In this document: positions 1-5,893 of the stretch, in pieces
How the letters are laid out: each line of letters begins with the position of its first letter
Numbering within the stretch: the stretch's first letter is position 1
Origin: an uncultured Eubacteriales bacterium
GTDB taxonomy: Bacteria > Bacillota > Clostridia > Oscillospirales > Oscillospiraceae
NCBI GenBank assembly: GCA_900549495.1
Contig: UROL01000123.1
Location: 1 to 5,941 of the forward strand
Direction: 5' to 3'
DNA length: 5,941 nucleotides
The notes under the pieces: generated by a model
Told to the model about the DNA's origin: nothing
What the model saw: only the letters and a program-made list of their open reading frames with translations
Database searches by the model: none
Translations under genes and position numbers: made by a program

Positions 1-1
1 G

Positions 2-643
2 GGTCAGAGCGACGCCATGAAGACCGCCGCCGGCAACACCGCCGGTGCCATGACCGGCTTTATGGGCATGGGCATGGCAGCCGGTGCAGGCGGTATGGGC
101 GGCATGAGCGCTCAGAACCTGTTCGCTATGGGCCAGCAGGCCCGTCCGGACAGCGTGGACGCGCCCCAGCAGGTCAGCCGTCCCGCACCCGTCCCGGCGG
201 ACAGCTGGCAGTGCAGCTGCGGCGCTACCGTTACCGGCAAATTCTGCCCGGAATGCGGCAGCAAAAAGCCGGAGCCGAAGCCCGCTGCGGACAGCTGGAC
301 CTGCAGCTGCGGTGCCACCGTCACCGGCAAGTTCTGCCCGGAGTGCGGCAAGCCCCGCCCGGCGGCAGCAGAAGGCTGGAAGTGCAGCTGCGGCGCCACC
401 GCCACCGGCAAGTTCTGCCCGGAGTGCGGCGCCAAGAAGCCCGAGGCCCCTGCTGGCTGGACCTGCTCCTGCGGCGCAGTGAACCAGGGCAAGTTCTGCT
501 CCGAGTGCGGTGCCAGGAAGCCCGCCGGTATTCCCCAGTACCGCTGCGATAAGTGCGGCTGGGCTCCGGCAGACCCCAAGCATCCCCCCAAGTTCTGCCC
601 GGAGTGCGGCGACCCCTTCGGCGATGAGGACGTCGTCGGCTAA
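2..643 (+). CDS. SPFH-type (YdjI-like) protein with five tandem zinc ribbons, 5' partial
   Basis: This is the 3' part of a gene: the frame is open to the window edge (GQSDA precedes the first Met at 17), so the Met at 17 is probably internal. The visible protein starts with a Gly/Ala/Met-rich stretch (about 17-130), a Pro-rich linker, then five zinc-binding units. Units 1-4 have the form C-x-CGA-x3-GKFC-x2-CG (212-259, 302-349, 383-430, 464-511). Unit 5 is the longer [22 protein letters not shown] (545-610). The tail is acidic. The sequence after an SPFH domain in YdjI-like 'virion core' proteins typically reads [12 protein letters not shown] followed by zinc ribbons of the WxCxCG...GKFCxxCG type, and this matches. 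The SPFH domain itself would lie upstream and is not seen. In B. subtilis, YdjI is an SPFH (flotillin-like) protein needed to bring PspA to the membrane; that role here is inferred. The YdjG-like and YdjH-like genes downstream support the assignment. The zinc-ribbon content is certain, the SPFH identity likely. Confidence 0.8.
   Translation, partial: GQSDAMKTAAGNTAGAMTGFMGMGMAAGAGGMGGMSAQNLFAMGQQARPDSVDAPQQVSRPAPVPADSWQCSCGATVTGKFCPECGSKKPEPKPAADSWTCSCGATVTGKFCPECGKPRPAAAEGWKCSCGATATGKFCPECGAKKPEAPAGWTCSCGAVNQGKFCSECGARKPAGIPQYRCDKCGWAPADPKHPPKFCPECGDPFGDEDVVG
212..511 (+). repeat. Tandem zinc-ribbon coding repeats (four 48-bp cores)
   Basis: Four in-frame copies of a 48-bp core encode C-x-CGA-x3-GKFC-x2-CG. 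Cores start at 212, 302, 383 and 464, so the periods are 90, 81 and 81 bp. Cores 2 and 3 differ at only two of 48 bases. Cores 1 and 2 differ at five, all third-position synonymous changes. Core 4 is clearly more diverged. The segment GCGGACAGCTGG precedes both core 1 and core 2, so the duplicated unit includes the linker. This is a coding tandem repeat from recent duplication, not a CRISPR array. Confidence 0.9.
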
Positions 644-657
644 TCAATACGGAACTT

Positions 658-689
658 CTGTACCCTGCCTGTAAAAGGGCAGGGTACAG
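658..689 (+). terminator. 12-bp perfect hairpin between the YdjI-like and YdjG-like genes, no U-tract
   Basis: CTGTACCCTGCC (658-669) pairs perfectly with GGCAGGGTACAG (678-689) around an 8-nt loop. It starts 15 bases after the upstream stop codon. The sequence that follows is CTGAAAAGAGG, with no run of T on either strand, so it is not a classical intrinsic terminator. It may act as a weak terminator, a pause, or an RNA-stabilising or processing element within the operon. The hairpin is seen directly; its function is inferred. Confidence 0.5.
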
Positions 690-718
690 CTGAAAAGAGG
701 GAAGGGAGACAACTGCCT

Positions 719-1828
719 ATGGAAAACGAAGTAACCAATTACCAGTGCCCGGCCTGTACCGGCCCCCTGCATTTTGGCAGTGAATCCGGTGTGCTGGAAT
801 GCGACTACTGCGGCAGCCGCTTCTCGGTGGAGGACATCGACCGGATGTACGCAGAGAAAAACACCAATGCCCAGGAGGCCACCGAAGAGCGGGAAGCCCA
901 GGAAAGCGTCCGGGAGGGACAGTGGGATATGGACTCCGCCGGAGAAAGCTGGGGCCAGGAGGGGGAGAACCTCCAGGCATACAACTGCCCCTCCTGCGGG
1001 GCAGAGCTGGTGTGCGACAAAACCACCGCCGCCACCTCCTGCCCCTATTGCGGCAATCCCAGCATCATCCCCGGCAAGCTCTCCGGCACCAAAAAGCCGG
1101 ATTTGATTATCCCCTTCAAGGTGGACAAAACCGCTGCCGTGGCCGCCCTGAAAAGGCATTATAACCACAAGCCACTGCTGCCCAAGGCCTTCCGGGCGGA
1201 AAACCATGTCCAGCAGATCAAGGGGGTGTATGTCCCCTTCTGGCTGTTCGATGCCCAGGTGGAGGGGGATATGACCTTCCGCACCACCCGGGTAAACACC
1301 CGCACCACCTCCCAGGAGTACATCACCGAGACCAGCCATTTTCTGGTGCACCGGGAGGGAACCCTGGATTTCCAGAAGGTACCGGTGGATGGCTCCACCC
1401 AGATGCCGGATGCCCACATGGATGCCATCGAGCCCTATGACTATGCCGACTTGAAGCCCTTCTCCCTGTCGTATCTGCCCGGCTATCTGGCGGACCAGTA
1501 CGACGTCTCCAAAGAGGAATGCGCCCGGCGTGCCAATGCCCGGTGCACCGCCAGCATCGAGGATGCCCTGCGGGACACGGTGGTGGGCTATTCCAGCTGC
1601 ACCACGGTGAGCAAAAATGTCACCGTCAATCCCGGCCGGGTGCAATATGCCCTGATGCCGGTATGGATGCTCTCTACCAAGTGGAAGGATAAAAATTTCC
1701 TGTTTGCCATGAACGGCCAGACGGGAAAGCTCATCGGCGATTTGCCCATTGACAAGGGCAAGCTGACGCTGTATTGCCTGGGCTCCTTTGCAGCGGCGGC
1801 CCTGGCATCGCTGCTGTTCCTGCTGTAA
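719..1828 (+). CDS. YdjG-like double zinc-ribbon protein with C-terminal membrane anchor
   Basis: The product is 369 residues, near the size of B. subtilis YdjG. It carries two zinc ribbons: CPAC...CDYC (Cys10, 13, 28, 31) and CPSC...CPYC (Cys90, 93, 108, 111), separated by an acidic, Glu-rich linker. A large alpha/beta region follows, containing the family-typical stretches VYVPFWLFDAQVEG and FAMNGQTGKLIGDLP. The last 21 residues (349-369) are hydrophobic and run up to the stop, giving a tail anchor with the ribbons facing the cytoplasm. Database records often name this family 'TFIIB-type zinc ribbon protein', 'PriA-like' or 'phage replisome organiser'; nothing here supports a replication role. 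In B. subtilis, YdjG and YdjH are membrane partners in the PspA envelope-stress system, and the neighbours here fit that. The start at 719 follows AGGGAG (703-708) at 10 nt. The gene may be co-transcribed with the upstream one, through the hairpin, and almost certainly with the gene 13 nt downstream. Confidence 0.85.
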   Translation: MENEVTNYQCPACTGPLHFGSESGVLECDYCGSRFSVEDIDRMYAEKNTNAQEATEEREAQESVREGQWDMDSAGESWGQEGENLQAYNCPSCGAELVCDKTTAATSCPYCGNPSIIPGKLSGTKKPDLIIPFKVDKTAAVAALKRHYNHKPLLPKAFRAENHVQQIKGVYVPFWLFDAQVEGDMTFRTTRVNTRTTSQEYITETSHFLVHREGTLDFQKVPVDGSTQMPDAHMDAIEPYDYADLKPFSLSYLPGYLADQYDVSKEECARRANARCTASIEDALRDTVVGYSSCTTVSKNVTVNPGRVQYALMPVWMLSTKWKDKNFLFAMNGQTGKLIGDLPIDKGKLTLYCLGSFAAAALASLLFLL

Positions 1829-1834
1829 GGAGGT
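1827..1834 (+). promoter_or_regulatory. Strong RBS overlapping the upstream stop codon
   Basis: AAGGAGGT forms a near-perfect Shine-Dalgarno sequence whose first two bases belong to the TAA stop of the YdjG-like gene. It lies 7 nt before the ATG at 1842. It fixes that start over an in-frame ATG at 1788 and suggests translational coupling between the two genes. Confidence 0.85.
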
Positions 1835-1841
1835 GCCTGCC

Positions 1842-2648
1842 ATGAAGAAAAGATATGTTGCCCTTTTGCTGGCGGCCCTTTTGGTGCTGGGCAGCCTGGC
1901 GGTATGCGCCTTTGCCACCCAGGCCCAGCTGAACTATGTTACCGACGAAGCCGGACTTTTCTCGGCAGAGGAGCTGGCCAAGCTGGAAAGCCGTGCCAAG
2001 GCCATCAGCGAGGAGTACAATTTCGGCGTATACATCGTTACGCTCCCGGATTATCGTGACTACACGTCCTCTTCCAGTATTGCATCCTGCGCCATGGAGC
2101 TGTATGACGACTATACCCTGGGCTGGGGCAGCGACCGGGGCGGCACCATGCTGCTGCTGAGCATACAGGAGCGGGACTTCAATCTGGATTTCAACAGCAG
2201 CCGGGCCAATGACATCTTTACGGAGCCTGGCCGGGATGCCATGGAAACCCGATTTATCCGCTATTTCAGAAACGACGATTTCTACGGCGGATTTCGGGAG
2301 TATCTGACCACCTGCGAGGAATATCTCCGGGCCGCTCAGGAGGGGCACCCCATAGGGGCAGAAGAAAGCCATGCCTCCCCGGCGCTGGCCCTGATTCCCG
2401 GCGGTATTGCGGCGCTGCTGGTGGGCCTGTTTACCACGGCCCCCATGCGTACCGCCAAGGTGCAGCGAGACGCAGACCAATATCGGTACGGCAGGCTGAA
2501 CCTTCGCAGACGATCGGATATGTTCCTGCACCGCACCGTCACCCGCAGCCCCCGGAATACCGAATCCTCCGGCTCCGGCAGCTCCGGCGGCGCACATTCC
2601 AGCAGCTACTCCTCCGGCAGCCATTCTGGCCGGAGCGGAAAATTCTAA
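1842..2648 (+). CDS. TPM-domain membrane protein (YdjH-like)
   Basis: The product is 268 residues from the ATG at 1842. The N-terminus (MKKR, then a hydrophobic core to about residue 25) is a signal peptide or membrane anchor, with AFA or TQA as possible cleavage motifs. Residues about 31-170 match the TPM domain (Pfam TPM_phosphatase): YVTDEAGLFS at the start, then a GWGSDRGGTMLLLSI segment matching the conserved core strand. A second membrane helix spans about 181-198. It is followed by an Arg/Lys-rich segment, consistent with a cytoplasmic location, and a Ser/Gly-rich tail ending SGRSGKF, as in YdjH-type proteins. The TPM domain should face outward. Some TPM proteins have been reported as phosphatases, or to act in photosystem II repair or respiratory-complex stability; activity here is unknown. 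The position next to the YdjG-like gene argues for a membrane complex with it. The upstream ATG at 1788 would add a Cys/Arg-rich leader in front of a good signal sequence and has no ribosome site, so it is rejected. Confidence 0.85.
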   Translation: MKKRYVALLLAALLVLGSLAVCAFATQAQLNYVTDEAGLFSAEELAKLESRAKAISEEYNFGVYIVTLPDYRDYTSSSSIASCAMELYDDYTLGWGSDRGGTMLLLSIQERDFNLDFNSSRANDIFTEPGRDAMETRFIRYFRNDDFYGGFREYLTTCEEYLRAAQEGHPIGAEESHASPALALIPGGIAALLVGLFTTAPMRTAKVQRDADQYRYGRLNLRRRSDMFLHRTVTRSPRNTESSGSGSSGGAHSSSYSSGSHSGRSGKF

Positions 2649-2652
2649 AGCC

Positions 2653-2681
2653 AATGCCCCCAAGCTCCCTGGGGGCATTTT
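2653..2681 (+). terminator. Intrinsic terminator after the TPM gene
   Basis: AATGCCCCC (2653-2661) pairs with GGGGGCATT (2671-2679) across a 9-nt loop, and TTTT (2678-2681) overlaps the stem end. It starts 5 bases after the stop codon. The T-run is short, so some read-through is possible, but it cleanly separates the ydj-like block from the MATE gene. Confidence 0.8.
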
Positions 2682-2730
2682 GACTGAAATCCCCGGCTCC
2701 TTTTCGGCAAAAGACCGGCAGGAATGCGGC

Positions 2731-2759
2731 TTTACAATGCCGGGGAAGGGGAGTATAAT
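2731..2759 (+). promoter_or_regulatory. Sigma-A promoter of the MATE gene
   Basis: TTTACA (2731-2736; five of six matches to the -35 consensus) and a perfect TATAAT (2754-2759) are separated by exactly 17 bp. Transcription should start near the A-run at 2765-2767, giving a leader of about 27 nt. This excludes the in-frame ATG at 2724 as the MATE start, since it lies upstream of the -10. Confidence 0.85.
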
Positions 2760-2780
2760 GGTGCAAAGATTTTGTATAGA

Positions 2781-2785
2781 AAGGA
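2781..2785 (+). promoter_or_regulatory. RBS that sets the MATE start
   Basis: AAGGA lies 7 nt before the ATG at 2793 and inside the predicted transcript. A second AGAGAGG just before the ATG at 2814 leaves that internal start as a weaker alternative. Confidence 0.7.
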
Positions 2786-2792
2786 ATCGGAA

Positions 2793-4163
2793 ATGAGAAG
2801 AACAGAGAGGAATATGCTGGAAGGCCCCCTGGCCATGAGTATTTTGACCTATACCATTCCTATCATCCTCACAAGCTACTTGCAGCTGCTGTTCAATGCG
2901 GCTGACCTGGTGGTGGTGGGCAGGTTCTGCGGCAGCATTTCTGTGGCGGCGGTGGGCGTCACCGGTGCCATTACCAATCTGATTGTCAATTTGTTTATCG
3001 GCCTGTCCGTGGGGGCGGGTGTCAGTGTGGCCCATGCCATTGGCAGCCGGGAGGATGATGTGGTGCATCGCACGGTGCATACCGCCCTGCTTACGGCCCT
3101 GGTGGGCGGCATGATTCTGACGGCTGTAGGTGTGCGTTATTCTCCCACCTTCCTGCGCTGGATGGACACCCCGGAAAACGTGCTGCCCCTATCCAGTGTG
3201 TATATGCGTATTTACTTCGGCGGCATCACCTTTACCATGGTGTATAACTACTGCACCTCCATTCTCCGGGCCGCCGGAGACACCCAAAGCCCCATGATTA
3301 TCCTGATGGGGGCGGGTGTCCTGAATATTATTCTGAATGTGGTATTTGTAGCGGTCTTTGACATGAACGTGGCGGGTGTTGCCTGGGCAACGGTAATTTC
3401 CCAGGCCCTGTCAGCCGTGGCCGTAACGCTGGTGCTGATGCACCGGAAGGATGCCTGCCGGTTCTACCCCGGGAAAATGCGGTTTTACGGCCCTCAGCTG
3501 CGGAAGATTGTGCGTATTGGTCTGCCCGCCGGAATCCAGGGCGCAACCTTTTCCGTTTCCAACGTAATTATCCAGTCCTCCATGAATTCCTTCGGGGACG
3601 CCATGGTGTCCGGCAATGCGGCGGTTTCCAATGTAGAGGGCTTCTGCTACAATGCGGTGAACGGCTTCCATCAGGCGGCGGTAAACTACATCGGCCAGAA
3701 TGTGGGAGCCCACCAGTTTGACAGGGTGACCAAGGTATTCCGGCTGTGCGTGCTGTACGCCACCTTGGCGGGGTTGATTACCGGCGGCCTGTTTACCATT
3801 TTCCGCCACCAACTGCTGGGAATTTACATCACCGACTCCCAGGAGGCACTGGAAATCGGTATGCGCCGGGTATTGTTTACGTCCCTGCCCTATTTCCTGT
3901 TTGGCCTGCTGGATGCCGGCGGCGGTGCTCTCCGGGGCATGGGAGCTTCCACATTGTCCATGATTATTTCCGTCATTGGCATCTGCGGCTCCCGGCTGCT
4001 GTGGATTTTTACCGTTTTCCAAATTCCGGAGCTGCATACCCCGGAGTGCCTGTATTTCTCCTATCCCATCTCCTGGATTCTTACCCTGGTGGCGGAGATG
4101 ATTGCCTTCCCCATTGTCCATAAGAAGATGGTGCAGCGCGCCGGTCTGGCAACAGCCGCCTAG
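2793..4163 (+). CDS. MATE-family efflux transporter
   Basis: The product is 456 residues, the normal length for a MATE (multidrug and toxic compound extrusion) antiporter, which exports cationic drugs or metabolites using a Na+ or H+ gradient. About 12 hydrophobic helices fall into two homologous halves. The N-terminal MatE domain opens with EGPLAMSILTYTIPIILTSYLQ and the NAADLVVVGRF segment. The two halves carry parallel motifs, LRAAGDTQSPM near the middle and LRGMGASTLSM near the end, which reflect the internal duplication typical of the family. The protein appears intact, with a basic C-terminal end after the last helix (HKKMVQRAG). The start at 2793 is supported by AAGGA and the promoter position. 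The gene stands alone between its own promoter and terminator, so it is a monocistronic unit with no visible tie to either neighbour. Substrate cannot be predicted. It resembles the clostridial MATE branch more than a characterised NorM, but this is recognition from memory, not alignment. Confidence 0.93.
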   Translation: MRRTERNMLEGPLAMSILTYTIPIILTSYLQLLFNAADLVVVGRFCGSISVAAVGVTGAITNLIVNLFIGLSVGAGVSVAHAIGSREDDVVHRTVHTALLTALVGGMILTAVGVRYSPTFLRWMDTPENVLPLSSVYMRIYFGGITFTMVYNYCTSILRAAGDTQSPMIILMGAGVLNIILNVVFVAVFDMNVAGVAWATVISQALSAVAVTLVLMHRKDACRFYPGKMRFYGPQLRKIVRIGLPAGIQGATFSVSNVIIQSSMNSFGDAMVSGNAAVSNVEGFCYNAVNGFHQAAVNYIGQNVGAHQFDRVTKVFRLCVLYATLAGLITGGLFTIFRHQLLGIYITDSQEALEIGMRRVLFTSLPYFLFGLLDAGGGALRGMGASTLSMIISVIGICGSRLLWIFTVFQIPELHTPECLYFSYPISWILTLVAEMIAFPIVHKKMVQRAGLATAA

Positions 4164-4180
4164 GCGCAGCACACATAAGC

Positions 4181-4220
4181 AAAGCAGACCCAATCCCCCA
4201 GGGGAGAGGGCCTGCTTTTT
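4181..4220 (+). terminator. Intrinsic terminator after the MATE gene
   Basis: AAAGCAG (4181-4187) and CCC (4189-4191) pair with GGG (4208-4210) and CTGCTTT (4212-4218) across one A/C mismatch. An inner TCCC/GGGA helix (4194-4197 with 4202-4205) extends the stem, and a T5 run (4216-4220) follows. It begins 17 bases after the stop codon. Confidence 0.85.
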
Positions 4221-4317
4221 CACCTATGGATTTTGTCAAAAGAAACAAGAAACGGATTTGGAAAGCAACGGAAATTTTTCCCATTAGGGCAATGTGGACA
4301 AAACCGGAAAATCCCTC

Positions 4318-4350
4318 CTTAATGAAGACTTAAGCATTCTTTAATCTTTG
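4318..4350 (+). promoter_or_regulatory. Candidate response-regulator site: three TTAA motifs at 11-bp spacing
   Basis: CTTAA, CTTAA and TTTAA begin at 4318, 4329 and 4340, exactly one helical turn apart. The region 4319-4344 is also an imperfect palindrome (20 of 26 positions symmetric) centred on CTTAAG (4329-4334). It ends 11 bp before the predicted -35 of the ABC-exporter operon, a normal activator position. Direct repeats with 11-bp phasing are typical of OmpR/PhoB-family response regulators (SaeR, WalR and PhoP sites are examples). The pattern is seen directly; the regulator is inferred. Confidence 0.45.
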
Positions 4351-4355
4351 CGACA

Positions 4356-4384
4356 TTGATTTTTTGGGAGGGATGGATTATGAT
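4356..4384 (+). promoter_or_regulatory. Predicted sigma-A promoter of the ABC-exporter operon
   Basis: TTGATT (4356-4361) and TATGAT (4379-4384) are separated by 17 bp. Each departs from consensus, so it looks weaker than the MATE promoter, consistent with a need for an activator. Transcription should start near 4391, about 30 nt before the adaptor ATG. The rest of the 258-nt gap from 4164 holds the MATE terminator and AT-richer sequence with no gene that I can support. Confidence 0.6.
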
Positions 4385-4421
4385 AGAACGGATAAAATGA
4401 CGTCATACGGAGGATTGCGTT

Positions 4422-5597
4422 ATGAAGAGAATTGCCACATGGATTCTGGCCGGATGCCTTCTGCTGGGGCTGACTGCCTGCGGCCAGGATTCGACACATG
4501 TGTTTGTACAGAAGGTATCGGAGCTGTCCCAGATGGGGGGCATTGCCCCTACGGACCGGTTCGGCGGCATTGTGGTTTCCGAAAACGTGACGGAGATCAA
4601 GCGGGACAGCGACAAGGTAATTGAAGAGGTCTATGTGAAGCAGGGCGACGATGTGCGGGAGGGCCAGAAGCTCTTTTCCTACGACACCGAGCAGCTCCAG
4701 CTGACCCTGGACAAGCAGCGCCTGGAGGCAGAGCAGCTGCAATCCTCCATAGAGAATTACGGCACCCAGATTGCCCAGCTGGAAAAGGACCGGGATCGGG
4801 CCAGCACCAGCGACAAGCTAAAATACACCCTCCAGATTCAGACCAACCAGATTGATTTGAAGGAATCGGAGCTGAAGCTGAAAACCAAGCAGTCCGAGGT
4901 GCAGAAGTCGGAGTACCTGCTGGCCAACGCCGTGATCACCTCGCCGGTGGATGGCCGGATTACCTCCCTGGGAGATGAATCCACGGACAACAACGGTAAC
5001 CCCAAGCCCTATATCACCATCCAGCAGGCCGGTACCTATCGGGTGAAGGGCGTATTGAACGAAATGCAGCGGGGGTCCATTGTAGAAGGAGACCGGATGC
5101 GGATTGTGTCCCGGACAGACCCCAATGTGTTCTGGATGGGTACCGTCACCCTGGTGGACTATGAGAATCCCAACCAGAGCAGCGGCAACCGCTACTCCGA
5201 TTCCACTGACGAGATGGGCAACTCCTCCAAGTATCCCTTCTATGTGGAGCTGGACAGCAGCGACGGAGTGCTGCTGGGGCAGCACGTCTACCTCAGTGTG
5301 GTACAGGAAAGCCAGGAGCCTCTGGAGGGCCTGACCCTGGGCAGCGCATTTGTCTGCTTTGACGAAAACGAAAATGCCTATGTATGGGCCGACAACGGCC
5401 AGGGCAAGCTGGAAAAGCGCCCTGTGGAGCTGGGGGAGTACGATGCCACGGAGGACGTATACCAGATTCTCTCCGGCTTGAGTGAGACGGACTATGTGGC
5501 CTTCCCGGACGAGACCGTGTGCACAGAGGGAGCGCCTACCACCAAAACCCAGCAGACCGCCCGCACCATCCAGCAGGAAGGAGAGCCGGTGCAATGA
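4422..5597 (+). CDS. MacA/HlyD-like lipoprotein adaptor of an ABC exporter
   Basis: The product is 391 residues. It begins with a lipoprotein signal peptide: MKR, a hydrophobic core, and the lipobox LTAC with the modified Cys at residue 20. The first half of a lipoyl/barrel-sandwich domain follows (about 47-88, with EEVYVKQGDDVREGQKLFSYD), then a long charged coiled-coil hairpin (about 89-165), then the second lipoyl half with the typical ITSPVDGRI (172-180). Beta-barrel and membrane-proximal parts complete it, and the C-terminal tail is Thr/Gln-rich. This is the layout of periplasmic-adaptor proteins such as MacA and YknX. In a monoderm it would sit on the outer face of the membrane and assist a MacB-type permease exporting peptides, lipids or drugs. 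GGAGG (4409-4413) lies 8 nt before the ATG. The stop overlaps the start of the ATPase gene by four bases (ATGA), so the two are translationally coupled. The substrate is not predictable. Confidence 0.9.
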   Translation: MKRIATWILAGCLLLGLTACGQDSTHVFVQKVSELSQMGGIAPTDRFGGIVVSENVTEIKRDSDKVIEEVYVKQGDDVREGQKLFSYDTEQLQLTLDKQRLEAEQLQSSIENYGTQIAQLEKDRDRASTSDKLKYTLQIQTNQIDLKESELKLKTKQSEVQKSEYLLANAVITSPVDGRITSLGDESTDNNGNPKPYITIQQAGTYRVKGVLNEMQRGSIVEGDRMRIVSRTDPNVFWMGTVTLVDYENPNQSSGNRYSDSTDEMGNSSKYPFYVELDSSDGVLLGQHVYLSVVQESQEPLEGLTLGSAFVCFDENENAYVWADNGQGKLEKRPVELGEYDATEDVYQILSGLSETDYVAFPDETVCTEGAPTTKTQQTARTIQQEGEPVQ

Positions 5598-5893
5598 CCA
5601 TCCTGAAGCTGACAGATATCTGCAAGGATTATTTGCAGGGCAAGCAGACGGTTCGGGTTCTGAAAAATATTAACCTGACCGTGGAACAGGGGGACTATCT
5701 GGCCATCATGGGCCCCTCCGGCTCTGGCAAGTCCACCCTGATGAACATCATCGGCTGCCTGGACGTCCCTACCTCCGGCACCTATGAGCTAAACGGCAAG
5801 GACCTGCACAACAGCAGCGACAATGCCCTGGCGGATATCCGCAACAAATATATTGGCTTTGTCTTTCAGAGCTTCCATCTGATGCCCAAGCTG
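5594..5893 (+). CDS. MacB/LolD-type ABC transporter ATPase, 3' truncated by adapter
   Basis: One hundred genuine residues are visible. They contain the Walker A loop GPSGSGKST (40-48), the family-typical NIIGCLDVPTSG after it, and the Q-loop in GFVFQSFHLMPKL (Gln92). The signature (LSGGQ), Walker B and H-loop would lie downstream and are absent because the contig ends. The subfamily is the MacB/LolD/YknY group, which energises FtsX-type permeases by ATP hydrolysis at the inner face of the membrane. AAGGAG (5578-5583) lies 10 nt before the ATG, and ATGA overlaps the adaptor stop. From 5894 the frame continues open to the window end, but these 16 codons are sequencing adapter and do not belong to the protein. 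A permease gene is expected next. Confidence 0.9.

Noticed and set aside
212..511. Regularly spaced repeats resembling a CRISPR array
   Set aside because: The repeats stay in one reading frame, encode zinc ribbons, and have short conserved linkers rather than unique spacers.
1788..1841. Upstream ATG for the TPM gene
   Set aside because: It adds a Cys/Arg-rich leader inside the previous gene with no Shine-Dalgarno. The ATG at 1842 has a near-perfect one and gives a proper signal peptide.
644..1918. A 424-codon open frame on the minus strand opposite the YdjG-like gene
   Set aside because: It mirrors a + strand gene with eight zinc cysteines, family motifs and a ribosome site. It has no recognisable domain, and long antisense frames are common in GC-rich coding DNA.
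2724..2792. Upstream ATG for the MATE gene
   Set aside because: It precedes the -35 and -10 elements, so the transcript would not contain it.
1731..3080. A 449-codon open frame on the minus strand
   Set aside because: It crosses the end of one gene, all of the TPM gene, a terminator, a promoter and the start of the MATE gene. No plausible single protein would do so.
3411..4223. A 270-codon minus-strand frame opposite the MATE gene
   Set aside because: It is the shadow of a clear transporter gene, and its own product is low in recognisable features.
4231..4303. Inverted repeat TTTTGTC...GACAAAA in the gap before the adaptor gene
   Set aside because: It is only 7 bp with about 59 nt between the arms in AT-richer sequence. 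That is expected by chance, and it has no useful position relative to the promoter.
4818..5594. A 258-codon minus-strand frame opposite the adaptor gene
   Set aside because: It is the shadow of the coiled-coil and barrel region of the adaptor, with no domain of its own.
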